DNA from: CAVXYG01 sp963706835
GTDB taxonomy: Bacteria > Actinomycetota > Actinomycetes > S36-B12 > GCA-2699445
Assembly (NCBI GenBank): GCA_963706835.1
Contig: CAVPOB010000012.1
Coordinates: 30,726-94,725 of the forward strand
Direction: 5' to 3'
Length of the DNA: 64,000 nucleotides
Below, piece by piece: positions 23,707-33,364 of the stretch. The translations under genes were made by a program, and so were the position numbers. Every line of letters starts with the position of its first letter. Within the stretch, counting starts at the first letter, position 1. The notes below the pieces were generated by a model. The model searched no databases. It saw nothing but the letters and a program-made list of their open reading frames with translations, and was not told the origin of the DNA.

Positions 23707-24090
23707 TGCACCCGGTTCGGGGGTCTGCACCCGAGGCGGGGGTTGGACGGGTGTCTGTGGAGCGATGCCTGCACCCGGTCCGGGGGTTTGCACCCGAGGC
23801 GGGGGTTGGAGAAGCCAATTCCGGCCTCGGCAGCCCCCGCGCCGGGTGCAGACCCCCAATCCGGGTGCAAGCTTGCCCATGCTGCGGCCCCGGTAGCCCC
23901 CGCACCGGGTGCAGACCCCCGCACCGGGTGCAGACGCCGGCACCGGGTGCAGACCCCCGCACCGGGTGCAGACGCCGGCACCGGGTGCAGACCCCCGCAC
24001 CGGGTGCAGACGCCGGCACCGGGTGCAGACCCCCGCGCCGGGTGCAGACGCCGGCACCGGGTGCAGACCCCCGCACCGGGTGCAGACCTG
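23707..24090. repeat. Paired-dyad intergenic element, copy B, with 19-bp tandem expansion
   Basis: Direct TGCACCC motifs lie at 23707/23726 and 23770/23789, and inverted GGGTGCA motifs at 23844/23863 and 23907/23926. This is the same 19/63 geometry as the other copies, with 55 instead of 54 across the centre. The last inverted pair is expanded into ten tandem 19-bp units (23905-24090). The units alternate between CCGGGTGCAGACCCCCGCA and CCGGGTGCAGACGCCGGCA, so the true period is 38 bp. It occupies the 808-bp gap between the inhibitor start and the subtilase end. I see no gene in the rest of that gap. Confidence 0.9.
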
Positions 24091-24281
24091 TTGGCGGGAC
24101 CGACTGGGAAGTCCGGCGACCCCTCCGCGAGACCCAGCGCCAGCGACCCCAAGCCCGCGGCACACGGCCGACACCGCAGCATTGGGGCCGGCCAGGGTGG
24201 ATCCCAGCGCTAACGGGTCCCCAGCGCCGCGCGAGCGCCAGCCGAGTGCAGCAGTCACGGCGACGTGTCCTGGCGTGCGCC

Positions 24282-26230
24282 CTACGGGTCGACGAAGTAG
24301 CCGTTGAGCGGGGCGGGTGGCGGTGACGGTGAGGGCCACGGCGGCGGCGTCGGCGGGCACGCCGCCGCGGCCGGCGACGCGCAGTTGCAGGGCGCCTCCG
24401 GCGGGCAGCGGTCCCTGCCCGGCGGCGAGCCCGTCGGAGGTGGGGTAGCCGGGCCGGGTGTCGAGCAGCCGGGCCGGCACGAGGCCGCCGAAGTCGCTGT
24501 CGGCGGGGAAGTAGCCGTTGATGTCGGCGATGAGGTGGGTGGTGGCGGAGGTGGCAAGGGTGATGCTGCCGTCGGTGCCGATGGGGACGATGACGGTGTT
24601 GGCGACGGTCTGGCCGGGCTGGTAGTTGAGGTTGCTGGCCAGGGGGCGGCCGGTGCCGGCGGGGTGGGCGGTGATGTGGCCGGCGCGGGCGGGGCGGGTG
24701 GCGGTGACGGTGAGGGCCACGGCGGCGGCGTCGGCGGGCACGCCGCCGCGGCCGGCGACGCGCAGTTGCAGGGCGCCTCCGGCGGGCAGCGGTCCCTGCC
24801 CGGCGGCGAGCCCGTCGGAGGTGGGGTAGCCGGGCCGGGTGTCGAGCAGCCGGGCCGGCACGAGGCCGCCGAAGTCGGGAGTCGGATGCTCGGGGCCATT
24901 CTCGGGGCCGGCGATCGTCACGGCGTCCAGCGCCCGCACGTCCAGTAGCGGCTCCTGCACGCCGTCACCGGAGTCATCGGTCCAGTCGAAGTTGCCGTCT
25001 GCTCGGATGCGGCGGTAGAGCCCGGCGACGTCTGAGGCCGATTCCGGGGGATCGGCACTGGCCAGCAGCGCTAGGCCCCCTGCGACATGCGGAGCCGCTG
25101 CGGAGGTCCCGGACAGGGTGTCATAGCTGCCGCGTGCCACCGGGAAGGTGGAGCGAATGCACATCCCCGGTGCGGCCAGGTCGATGGCGGAACCCCAGTT
25201 GGAGAAGTCCGCCAGGGTGTCGTCCTGATCGGGCCGGCAGGTGGGTTCTGCCCGGCCGCCGGGCGCGCCGTCGAAGTCGGCGAGCGCGGAGACAGTCAGG
25301 ATGTTGTCGAAGGCGGCGGGGCTGTACCGGCTGGCATCGCCGGCGCCGTTGCCCGCAGCCCCGGCGAGGGCGATGCCCGCATCCACAGCCCGCTGGATGC
25401 CGTCGTAGAAGGCTTTGCTGTAGCCGGATGCGCCGAGACTGATGTTGGCGACCTCAATGGTGGCAGCGTTGGCGACGACCCAGTCGAGGCCTGCCAGCGC
25501 GGTGGCGACCGTGCCGTCGCCGGCGGCGTCGAGCACCTTCACCGCCCACAGGCGCGCCCCTGGAGCGATGCCGACGACTCCGATGCCGTTGTCGAGGGCG
25601 CCGATGATGCCAGCCATATGGGTCCCGTGGTAGTGGTCGTCGTGACCGCCGGGCATACATGAGGCCGTTCCTGCCGCGGACGAGCCGTCGGGGGCGCCGA
25701 GGCAGGTCACGCCTGCGACTACGTTGAGGTCCGGGTGCGAAGCATCGATGCCGGTATCGATGACAGCGACGTCGACGTCGACGCGGCGATCGTCGGCACC
25801 GTCGATCCCGATGGTTGCGTTCGCCTTCCCGAAGGTCCGGCCCACACCGGTCGGGACGCGCTGCGACTGCAGGCCGAGCGCCTGATCGGGCTCGATGTAT
25901 GCCACGTCCGGCTGATCGGCGATCTGCGGCAGGGATGACCGCGGCATTGTGATGGCGAATCCGCGTAGCGCGTTGCTGTACGTCGCCTCGATGGTGCCGC
26001 GCCCGCGGCTGGCAGCCTCGGCGGCGGCGATCGGCAGTTGGCTGGCCGGGCCGGGCTTCAGCACGACGATGTAGGTCTGCGTGTCCTCGGCGCTCGCGCG
26101 GCGCGGGCGCGATAGCGAGCAGCACAGCGGCGAGGAGGACCAGGACCGTCGCCGGGCGACCCGCGGAGCCCACGGGCACCGGATACCGCCGACGGGTCGT
26201 CGTCGGCGAGGTTCCGACGTCGCCGCTCAT
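24282..26230 (-). CDS. Secreted subtilisin-like serine protease with C-terminal repeat modules (frameshifts at both ends)
   Basis: From ATG 26230 (MSGDVGTSPTTTRRR) a signal peptide (VLVLLAAVLLAIAPA) is followed by a frame change near 26095. Then come the I9 propeptide (IVVLKPGPA...VAYIEPDQ) and an S8 domain with catalytic Asp in VAVIDTGID, His in HGTHMAGIIG, the oxyanion segment and Ser in SGTSAAAPHVAGG. The C-terminus holds two 127-residue modules that begin DFGGLVPARLLDTRPGYPTS. The second is cut short after TVTATRPA, and in a shifted frame ends LNGYFVDP-stop at 24282. Without that shift the frame runs on into element B to 23662. The protein is predicted to be secreted and self-processing, and it neighbours an SSI-like inhibitor. 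Confidence 0.87.
24310..24877 (-). repeat. Identical 187-bp duplication within the subtilase gene
   Basis: Bases 24310-24496 and 24691-24877 read the same throughout as far as I can see by eye, offset by 381 bp (127 codons). They encode the first half of the two C-terminal modules. Apparent identity of synonymous sites implies a very recent duplication or gene conversion. Confidence 0.85.
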
Positions 26231-26405
26231 CGCAGCGCGAGGGCTGCGGCCGGTCGCCCATGCGTTGTGGGGGTTGGTTTCGCTGGTGGCCCGGCGAGTT
26301 CCGCGCGACGTATGCGACCGCGGTTCGCACACCGGGCGCCCTGCATCAGCGGCCGCGGTCCCACGCCATGCGCTCCGGCCAGGTCCGCGCCCGTCGGTAC
26401 CGGGC

Positions 26406-27056
26406 TCACCAGCCCCGCGCCCGCCACGCGTCGAGATGACTGCGCTCGGCGCCCAGCGTGGTGTCATTGCCATGGCCGGGATAGATCCACGTTTCATCCG
26501 CGAAGCGGTCGAAGACCCGATCGGTGAGGTCGTCCATCAGTTGCGGGAAAGTCTCCGGTGTCGTCCGGCCGGGCCCGCCGGGGAAGAGCGAGTCGCCGGT
26601 GAACAGATGCACGTGCCCCGCCGGATCGTCGTAGGCCAGCGCGATCGAGCCGGCGGTGTGTCCCCGCAGGTGGATGACCGACAGCGCGATGTCGCCGAAC
26701 GCGACCTGGTCGCCATGGCCCAGCTCACGGGTCAGGGGCAACGGCAACAGGTCGGCATCGCCGGGGTGCCCCAACACCGCGGCCCCGGTGGCGGCAACGA
26801 GTTCCGGCAGCGCCTGTACGTGGTCGCCGTGGCCGTGCGTCACCACGACGGCCTCTAGCGGCTCCCCGCCGACGAACTCCAGCAGGCCATCTGCCGGCCC
26901 CGGCGCATCGATCAGCACCGACTTCCCGGTCGACCGACAGCGCAGCAGATACGTGTTGTTGTCCATGGCGCCGAGCGCGAGCTTGCTGATCACCAGGTCG
27001 GTGAGTTCGCGGACCTGCGCGGGCCCTCCCGGCTTGACGTTGCCGTGGTACGTCAT
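26406..27056 (-). CDS. Metallo-beta-lactamase-fold hydrolase
   Basis: The 216-residue protein starts MTYHGNVKPGGPAQVREL. It has the MBL metal-binding motif THGHGDH near residue 73, HLRGHTAGSIAL (third His) near 125, FTGDSLFPGGPGRT (bridging Asp) near 147, and WIYPGHGNDT near 190. The pattern is glyoxalase-II-like, so thioester hydrolysis is likely but the substrate is unknown. I placed the start eight codons into the longest frame because this N-terminus is typical of actinobacterial homologues encoded divergently from uvrA, as here with a 56-bp gap. Confidence 0.9.
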   Translation of the reverse strand: MTYHGNVKPGGPAQVRELTDLVISKLALGAMDNNTYLLRCRSTGKSVLIDAPGPADGLLEFVGGEPLEAVVVTHGHGDHVQALPELVAATGAAVLGHPGDADLLPLPLTRELGHGDQVAFGDIALSVIHLRGHTAGSIALAYDDPAGHVHLFTGDSLFPGGPGRTTPETFPQLMDDLTDRVFDRFADETWIYPGHGNDTTLGAERSHLDAWRARGW

Positions 27057-27112
27057 CGCTTCCCTCGATCCGCCCGACATGCCGCGTCGGGACCCACAGG
27101 TAGCCTAAGTCA

Positions 27113-30067
27113 GTGAGCGTGCAGCAGGTCGCCGGTGGGCAGGGAGAGCGCCCAGCCATACGGCAGACCGATCCACCAGCGCCCGAGCTTCCGCACCGCG
27201 GCTCAGACCGCCTCATCGTGCGCGGGGCCCGCGAGCACAACCTGCGCAACGTCTCCCTGGACCTGCCGCGCGATGCGCTGATCGTCTTCACCGGGTTGTC
27301 CGGATCCGGCAAGTCCAGTCTGGCGTTCGACACGATCTTCGCCGAGGGGCAGCGCCGCTACGTCGAGTCGCTGTCCGCCTACGCTCGGCAGTTCCTCGGC
27401 CAGATGGACAAGCCGGACGTGGACTTCATCGACGGCCTCAGCCCGGCGGTGTCGATCGATCAGAAGTCCACCTCGCGCAACCCCCGCTCGACGGTGGGGA
27501 CCGTGACCGAGGTGTACGACTACCTCCGTCTGCTCTACGCGCGCATCGGCCGACCGCATTGCCCGACCTGCGGCCGGCCCATCAGCCAGCAGACGCCCCA
27601 GCAGATCGTCGATCAGGTGCTGGGGCTGGCCGAGGGTACGCGCTTCCAGGTGCTGGCCCCCGTGGTGCGGCAGCGCAAGGGCGAGTTCGTCGACCTGTTC
27701 GGCCAACTACAGGCGGGCGGGTACTCCCGCGCCCTCGTGGACGGTGCCGTGATCAGTCTGGCCGAGCCCCCCAAGCTGAAGAAGCAGGAGAAGCACGACA
27801 TCAGCGTCGTGGTGGACCGACTCGTGGTGAAGCCGACTGCGAAGCAGCGCATCACCGACTCGGTCGAGACGGCGCTGCGATTGGCCGAGGGCGTGGTGGT
27901 CCTGGACTTCGTCGATCAGCCCACCGACGACCCGGAGCGCACCCGCACCTTCTCCGAGCATCTGGCCTGCCCGTACGACGGCAGTTCCTTCGATGTGCTC
28001 GAGCCTCGCTCCTTCTCCTTCAACTCCCCGTTCGGCGCCTGCCCCGGGTGTTCCGGGCTCGGCATCCGCATGCAGGTCGATCCGGAGTTGATCGTCCCGG
28101 ACCCGGCGAAGTCGCTGCTGGACGGGGCGATCGCGCCGTGGTCCGGCGCGCACCTGGGGGAGTACTTCCGCCGACTCATCACCGCGCTGGCCGAGGACAT
28201 GGGTTTCGACCCGGACACCGCCTGGCGCGAGCTGCCGGAGGCGGTGCGCCGGACCATGCTGCAGGGCCGCTCGGGCGTGCTCACCGTCCGGTACCAGAAC
28301 CGCTACGGCCGCCAGCGCACCTACGACACCACGTTCGAAGGGGCGATCCCCTTCGTGCAGCGCCGCCACGCCGAGGCGGAATCGGACGCCGCGCGGGAGC
28401 GCTTCGAGGGGTACCTGCGGCCGGTCCCCTGTCCGGAATGCCGCGGCGCCCGACTGCGGCCGCACGTCCTCGCCGTGACGGTGAACGACCGCAACATCGC
28501 GGAGGTGGCGGGGCTGCCGATCGGTGCGGCCGCGCAGTGGCTGGCGGACTTGGACCTGACGGCGCGCGAGGAGCAGATCGCCGGCCGCGTGCTGAAGGAG
28601 ATCAACGAGCGGCTCCGCTTCCTCATCGATGTGGGGCTGCACTACCTCACGTTGGATCGCGGGGCGGCGAGCCTCGCTGGCGGTGAGGCCCAGCGCATCC
28701 GGTTGGCCACGCAGATCGGCGCCGGCCTGGTCGGCGTGCTCTACGTGCTGGACGAGCCGAGTATCGGCCTGCACCAGCGCGACAACCGGCGCCTCATCGA
28801 GACACTGCTGCGGCTGCGCGATCTCGGCAACACGCTCGTCGTGGTCGAGCACGACGAGGACACGATCAAGGTTGCCGACTGGATCGTCGATATCGGCCCG
28901 GGCGCGGGGGAGCACGGCGGTGAGATCGTCTACTCCGGACCGGTGCCGCAACTGTTGGCGCAGGAGCGGTCCGTCACGGCGGACTACCTGGCCGGGCGCC
29001 GACAGATCGCGGTGCCGGCCATTCGCCGCCCGCGGGACCCGAAGCGCGTCATCGCCGTGCGCGGCGCCAAGGAGCACAACCTGCGCAACGTGACGGCCGA
29101 GTTCCCGCTGGGCTGCTTCGTCGCGGTCACCGGTGTGTCCGGCTCGGGCAAGTCGACCTTGGTCAACGACGTGCTGTACCAGGTGCTGGCCCGCGAGCTG
29201 AACGGAGCGCGCACCGTGCCCGGGCGCCATACCCGGGTGACCGGGCTGGAGCTGCTGGACAAGGTCGTGCACGTCGATCAGTCGCCGATCGGTCGCACGC
29301 CCCGCTCCAATCCCGCCACCTACACCGGGCTGTTCGATCACGTCCGCAAACTGTTCGCCCAGACCGAGGAGGCGAAGGTCCGCGGCTACCTGCCCGGCAG
29401 GTTCAGCTTCAACGTCAAGGGCGGTCGGTGCGAGTCCTGCACCGGCGACGGCACCATCAAGATCGAGATGAACTTCCTGCCGGACGTCTACGTGCCCTGC
29501 GACGTCTGCCACGGGGCCCGGTACAACCGCGAAACCCTCGAGGTGCACTACAAGGGCAAGACGATCGCCGAGGTCCTCGGCATGCCGATCGAGGAGGCGC
29601 ACGCCTTCTTCGAGCCGATCCCGGCGATCGCCCGCCACCTGAAGACACTGGTGGAGGTCGGCCTCGGCTACGTCCGGCTCGGGCAGCCCGCAACCACGCT
29701 CTCCGGCGGCGAGGCGCAGCGCGTGAAGCTGGCCGCGGAACTGGCCAAGCGCGCTACCGGACGCACGATCTACCTCCTCGACGAGCCCACCACCGGGCTG
29801 CACTTCGAGGACATCCGCAAACTGCTCGGCGTGCTCCACTCGCTGGTGGAGAAGGGCAACACCGTGCTCGTCATCGAGCACAATCTCGACGTCATCAAGA
29901 CTGCCGACTGGATCATCGACATGGGCCCGGAGGGGGGAAGCGGCGGCGGCACCGTCGTGGCCGCCGGCACCCCCGAGCAGGTGGCAGAGGTGCCGCACAG
30001 CCATACCGGCGGATTCCTGGCCGAGTTGCTGCTCCCGGCCGGGCGCGGCGCGGCGGTAGTCTCGTGA
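27113..30067 (+). CDS. uvrA: Excinuclease ABC subunit A
   Basis: The 984-residue UvrA is a DNA-damage-recognition ATPase with two ABC modules. Walker A motifs are FTGLSGSGKSSLAFDT near residue 60 and VTGVSGSGKSTLVNDV near 675. Zinc-binding Cys pairs are HCPTCGRP, ACPGCSGLG, CPECRGARL and CESCTGDGTI...PCDVCHGARY, the signature motifs are SLAGGEAQRIRLATQIG and TLSGGEAQRVKLAAEL, and the Walker B motifs include YVLDEPSIGLH and YLLDEPTTGLH. The start is GTG 27113, shortly after a possible TAGCCT -10 element. It is followed by a Rieske gene and uvrC, a conserved actinobacterial block. Confidence 0.98.
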   Translation: MSVQQVAGGQGERPAIRQTDPPAPELPHRGSDRLIVRGAREHNLRNVSLDLPRDALIVFTGLSGSGKSSLAFDTIFAEGQRRYVESLSAYARQFLGQMDKPDVDFIDGLSPAVSIDQKSTSRNPRSTVGTVTEVYDYLRLLYARIGRPHCPTCGRPISQQTPQQIVDQVLGLAEGTRFQVLAPVVRQRKGEFVDLFGQLQAGGYSRALVDGAVISLAEPPKLKKQEKHDISVVVDRLVVKPTAKQRITDSVETALRLAEGVVVLDFVDQPTDDPERTRTFSEHLACPYDGSSFDVLEPRSFSFNSPFGACPGCSGLGIRMQVDPELIVPDPAKSLLDGAIAPWSGAHLGEYFRRLITALAEDMGFDPDTAWRELPEAVRRTMLQGRSGVLTVRYQNRYGRQRTYDTTFEGAIPFVQRRHAEAESDAARERFEGYLRPVPCPECRGARLRPHVLAVTVNDRNIAEVAGLPIGAAAQWLADLDLTAREEQIAGRVLKEINERLRFLIDVGLHYLTLDRGAASLAGGEAQRIRLATQIGAGLVGVLYVLDEPSIGLHQRDNRRLIETLLRLRDLGNTLVVVEHDEDTIKVADWIVDIGPGAGEHGGEIVYSGPVPQLLAQERSVTADYLAGRRQIAVPAIRRPRDPKRVIAVRGAKEHNLRNVTAEFPLGCFVAVTGVSGSGKSTLVNDVLYQVLARELNGARTVPGRHTRVTGLELLDKVVHVDQSPIGRTPRSNPATYTGLFDHVRKLFAQTEEAKVRGYLPGRFSFNVKGGRCESCTGDGTIKIEMNFLPDVYVPCDVCHGARYNRETLEVHYKGKTIAEVLGMPIEEAHAFFEPIPAIARHLKTLVEVGLGYVRLGQPATTLSGGEAQRVKLAAELAKRATGRTIYLLDEPTTGLHFEDIRKLLGVLHSLVEKGNTVLVIEHNLDVIKTADWIIDMGPEGGSGGGTVVAAGTPEQVAEVPHSHTGGFLAELLLPAGRGAAVVS

Positions 30068-30087
30068 TCGCCGAATGAGGAGGACCC

Positions 30088-30549
30088 ATGACTGAGCATT
30101 CCTTGATCCCACCCGTCCAGCGCCGCACGGTGCTGGCAGCCGCTGCTGCCACCGGGTTGCTGGCGGCCTGCGGGAGCAGCGACGACACCGGCGACAACGG
30201 CGCGACCGGGGGTGCCACTGCGCCCTCCGGTGGCGAGGACACCGGCGGCGAGGACACCGGCGGCGAGGTGCTCGCCGACGTTGCCGACGTGCCGGTCGCG
30301 GGCGGCACCGTGAATCGCGACGCCCGGGTCGTGGTCACCCAGCCCGAAGACGGCGACTTCCGCGCGTTCTCCTCGGTGTGCCCGCACCAGGGATGCGACG
30401 TCAGCGGCGTCGACAACAACGTCATCACCTGTGGCTGCCACAACTCGAAGTTCTCCGCCGAGACCGGTGACGTCCAGTCCGGCCCAGCGCCGCGCGGCCT
30501 GGCCGAGATCGATGTCGCTGTCGAGGGCGAGTCGATCGTTCGGGCCTAG
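30088..30549 (+). CDS. Tat-exported Rieske [2Fe-2S] lipoprotein
   Basis: The 153-residue protein has a twin-arginine signal (VQRRTVLAAAAATGLLAAC) combined with a lipobox Cys near residue 29, then a Gly/Thr/Asp-rich spacer with a GGEDT repeat. The Rieske domain follows, with cluster ligands in CPHQGCDVSG near 100 and CGCHNSKFSAETG near 118. The folded, cluster-loaded protein should be exported and tethered to the membrane as an electron carrier. Partner is unknown. The gene sits between uvrA and uvrC, 1 bp before the latter's start, so it is probably co-transcribed with repair genes without an obvious repair role. Confidence 0.92.
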   Translation: MTEHSLIPPVQRRTVLAAAAATGLLAACGSSDDTGDNGATGGATAPSGGEDTGGEDTGGEVLADVADVPVAGGTVNRDARVVVTQPEDGDFRAFSSVCPHQGCDVSGVDNNVITCGCHNSKFSAETGDVQSGPAPRGLAEIDVAVEGESIVRA

Positions 30550-30550
30550 C

Positions 30551-32485
30551 GTGCCCGGTCCGGCCTGGCGCCCGGCGTCCGGGGAGATCCCCGACGCCCC
30601 AGGGGTGTACCGCTTCCGCGATCCGTCGGGCCGGGTGATCTACGTCGGCAAGGCGAAGAGCCTTCGCCAGCGGCTGAACTCCTACTTCGCCGACCCGTTC
30701 GGGCTGCACCCGCGCACGGCCAGCATGGTGGCCGCCGCGGCGGGCGTGGACTGGGTCGTCGTCGACAACGAGGTCGAGGCGCTGCAACTGGAGTACTCCT
30801 GGATCAAGGAGTACGACCCGCGGTTCAACGTCAAATACCGCGACGACAAGTCCTACCCCTTCCTGGCCATCACCATGGGCGAGGAGTTCCCGCGCGCCAT
30901 GGTCATGCGGGGAGCCAAGCGGAAGGGCACGCGCTACTTCGGCCCCTATGCGCACGCCTGGGCCATCCGGGAGACGCTGGACCTGCTCCTGCGCGTGTTC
31001 CCGATGCGCACCTGCAGCCAGGGCGTCTTCCGGCGCGCCAAGGCCAGCAACCGGCCCTGCCTGCTGGCTGACATCGGCAAGTGCAGCGCCCCCTGCGTCG
31101 GCCGGGTGTCGGCTGAGGACCATCGCCTCATCGCCCTGGATCTCGCCGACTTCCTCGCAGGCCGCCACGAGCCGCTGCTGGAGCAACTCACGGTGCGGAT
31201 GCGGGCGGCGGCCGCCGAGCAGGACTACGAGTCGGCTGCCCGGTACCGCGATGACATCGGCGCGGTGACACGGGCGCTGGAGCGCAGCGCCGTGGTGCTG
31301 GCCGACGGGACCGACGCCGATGTGGTCGGCCTGGCCGAGGACGACCTGGAGGCGTCGCTGCAGATTTTCCACGTCCGCGGCGGCCGGGTCGCCGGGCAGC
31401 GCGGATTCGTCCTGGAGAAGACTGAGGAACTGTCCGGTCCCGGCACGGTGGAGACGGCGCTGATCCGGCACTACGGCGATGCGGCGGGCGGATCCGTCGC
31501 TGCCGCGACCATCCCCAGGGAGATCTTGGTGCCGCTGGAGCCGGCCGCGGGTCCGGTCGTGTCGGCCTGGCTGTCGAGCCTGCGCGGCGGTCCGGTGCGG
31601 GTGCGGGTGCCCAAGCGCGGGGAGAAGCGGGCCCTGCTGGAGACCGTCAACCGGAATGCGGCGCAGGCGCTGGTGCTGCACAAGACCCGCCGCTCCGGCG
31701 ATCTCACGGCCCGCAGCAAGGCATTGGCCGATCTGATGGAGATCCTGGAGCTGCCGCAGGCGCCGCTGCGCATCGAGTGCTTCGACGTCTCCCACCTCGG
31801 CGGCAGTGACCCGGTCGCCAGCATGGTTGTCTTCGAGGACGGCCTGGCCAAGCCCAACCAGTACCGCACCTTCGCGCTGCGGGATGCCCAGGGCGGCGAC
31901 GACCTCACCGGACTGCGGGAGGTGCTGTGCCGGCGCTACCGCCGGCTGACCGATCGGCAAGCAGAGCCGGACGGATCATTCTCCTACGAGCCGTCGCTGG
32001 TCATGGTCGACGGCGGCGCCCCGCAGGTCAACGCAGCAGCGGCTGCACTGCAGCAGGTGGGGATGGGCGATCTGCCGGTGATCGGCCTGGCCAAACGGCT
32101 GGAGGAGGTGTGGCTGCCCGACGAGCCCGACCCCGTCATCCTGCCGCGCGCCTCCGATGCGCTGTACCTGCTGCAGCGCATCCGCGACGAGGCGCACCGC
32201 TTCGCCATCACCGCGCAGCGCAGGGCGCGGGCCAAGAGGGTCCGGCGCAGCGCGTTGGACGACATCCCAGGGCTCGGCCCGGCGCGCCGCTCGGCGCTGC
32301 TGCGCGCCTTCGGCTCGGTGAAGGCCATCCGGGCCGCGTCGTCGGAGGAGTTGACGACGGTGGCCGGCATCGGGCCGGCGCTGGCCGCCGCCATCCACGC
32401 GGCGCTGGCCGCGCCGCCCACGGCAACGGTGGCTAGCGTGGAGGAGACGTCGGCGCCGCTGGCGGTGGAAGGGGTCGAGTCGTGA
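30551..32485 (+). CDS. uvrC: Excinuclease ABC subunit C
   Basis: The 644-residue UvrC makes the two incisions in excision repair. It contains the GIY-YIG nuclease domain (GVYRFRDPSGRVIYVGKAKS near residue 17), a Cys cluster (CSQGVF...CLLADIGKCSAPC) and the UVR motif AEQDYESAARYRDD near 220. An RNase-H-like domain (RIECFDVSHLGGSDPVASMV) and C-terminal tandem helix-hairpin-helix motifs (IPGLGPARRSALLRAF...VAGIGPALAAAIHAAL) follow. I chose GTG 30551 (PGPAWRPASGEIPDAPG) because it matches actinobacterial UvrC N-termini. It overlaps rapZ by 4 bp. Confidence 0.97.
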   Translation: MPGPAWRPASGEIPDAPGVYRFRDPSGRVIYVGKAKSLRQRLNSYFADPFGLHPRTASMVAAAAGVDWVVVDNEVEALQLEYSWIKEYDPRFNVKYRDDKSYPFLAITMGEEFPRAMVMRGAKRKGTRYFGPYAHAWAIRETLDLLLRVFPMRTCSQGVFRRAKASNRPCLLADIGKCSAPCVGRVSAEDHRLIALDLADFLAGRHEPLLEQLTVRMRAAAAEQDYESAARYRDDIGAVTRALERSAVVLADGTDADVVGLAEDDLEASLQIFHVRGGRVAGQRGFVLEKTEELSGPGTVETALIRHYGDAAGGSVAAATIPREILVPLEPAAGPVVSAWLSSLRGGPVRVRVPKRGEKRALLETVNRNAAQALVLHKTRRSGDLTARSKALADLMEILELPQAPLRIECFDVSHLGGSDPVASMVVFEDGLAKPNQYRTFALRDAQGGDDLTGLREVLCRRYRRLTDRQAEPDGSFSYEPSLVMVDGGAPQVNAAAAALQQVGMGDLPVIGLAKRLEEVWLPDEPDPVILPRASDALYLLQRIRDEAHRFAITAQRRARAKRVRRSALDDIPGLGPARRSALLRAFGSVKAIRAASSEELTTVAGIGPALAAAIHAALAAPPTATVASVEETSAPLAVEGVES

Positions 32486-33364
32486 CGCAACACTCCGGAC
32501 CGGCCGCGGACCTGCGAGTCGCGATCCTCACCGGCATGTCGGGGGCCGGCCGCTCCACTGCAGCCCGAGCCATGGAGGATCTGGGCTGGTACGTGGTGGA
32601 CAACATGCCGCCGACGATGATCCGGCAGATGGTCGAGCTCGCGCAGCAGTCGCCGTCGCTGGCCAAGCTCGCCGTCGTCGTCGATGCCCGCGGCGGCGCC
32701 TTCTTCCACGAGTTGGAGCAGGCCCTCTTCTGGCTGCGGCAGGGGCAGATCGACCTGCAGGTGGTGTTCCTGGAGGCGACTGATGAAGTGCTCGTGCGCC
32801 GCTTCGAGAGCAGTCGCCGACCGCACCCGCTGCAGGGCGACGGCCGGTTGCTGGACGGCATGGCCGAGGAGCGCGCGCTGCTGGCCAACCTCCGCGGCAG
32901 CGCCGATCTGGTGATCGACACCTCACGCATGAGCGTGCACGACCTGCGGCGCCGGGTCGAGGCCCTCCTGCAGGACGAGCGGGCCATTCAGCTGAAGGCC
33001 ACGCTGATGTCGTTCGGGTTCAAGTACGGCATCCCGGTCGATGCCGATCTGGTCTTCGACGCGCGATTCCTGCCCAACCCCTACTGGGTCCACGAACTGC
33101 GCCACGGCACCGGCCGGGATGCTCCGGTGCGCGACTACGTCCTGCAGCAGCCCGATGCGCAGCCCTTCATCGAGGCCGCCTCGCGCCTGATCGACATCAT
33201 GGCATCGGGATACCTGCGCGAGGGGAAGCGCTACGTCACCGTCGCAGTCGGGTGCACCGGCGGCAAGCACCGCTCGGTGGCAATGGCTGAGCAAGCTGGC
33301 CGGTCGGCTCGACCTGGTCGGGGTCGAGGCCTCGGTGGTCCACCGCGATCTCGGTCGCGAGTGA
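32482..33364 (+). CDS. rapZ: RapZ-like RNase adapter / nucleotide-binding protein (one apparent frameshift)
   Basis: The protein starts at 32482 and shows the Walker A variant ILTGMSGAGRSTAARAMED (Arg in place of the usual Lys) and DLGWYVVDNMPP near residue 28. The C-terminal FDARFLPNPYWVHELRHGTG and VAVGCTGGKHRSVAMAE segments are characteristic. After MAEQ one surplus A in GAGCAAGCTG shifts the frame. In the corrected frame the expected VHRDLGRE ending appears, with stop at 33362-33364 overlapping the next ATG. In E. coli RapZ guides RNase E to GlmZ; the actinobacterial role is less clear. The uvrC-rapZ-yvcK-whiA order is conserved. Confidence 0.92.

Noticed and set aside
23905..24090. CRISPR array
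   Set aside because: The 19-bp units are contiguous without unique spacers. At the other loci the spacer sequences are conserved between copies and the motifs invert at the centre. No cas genes are present.
23662..24281. Long open frames that translate element B into Cys/Pro/Gly repeats (for example GVCTRCGGLHPV), including an extension of the subtilase frame
   Set aside because: Similar peptide repeats appear in several frames and on both strands at all five elements because the DNA motif is palindromic and GC-rich. Conservation follows DNA geometry rather than a reading frame, and no ribosome sites are evident.
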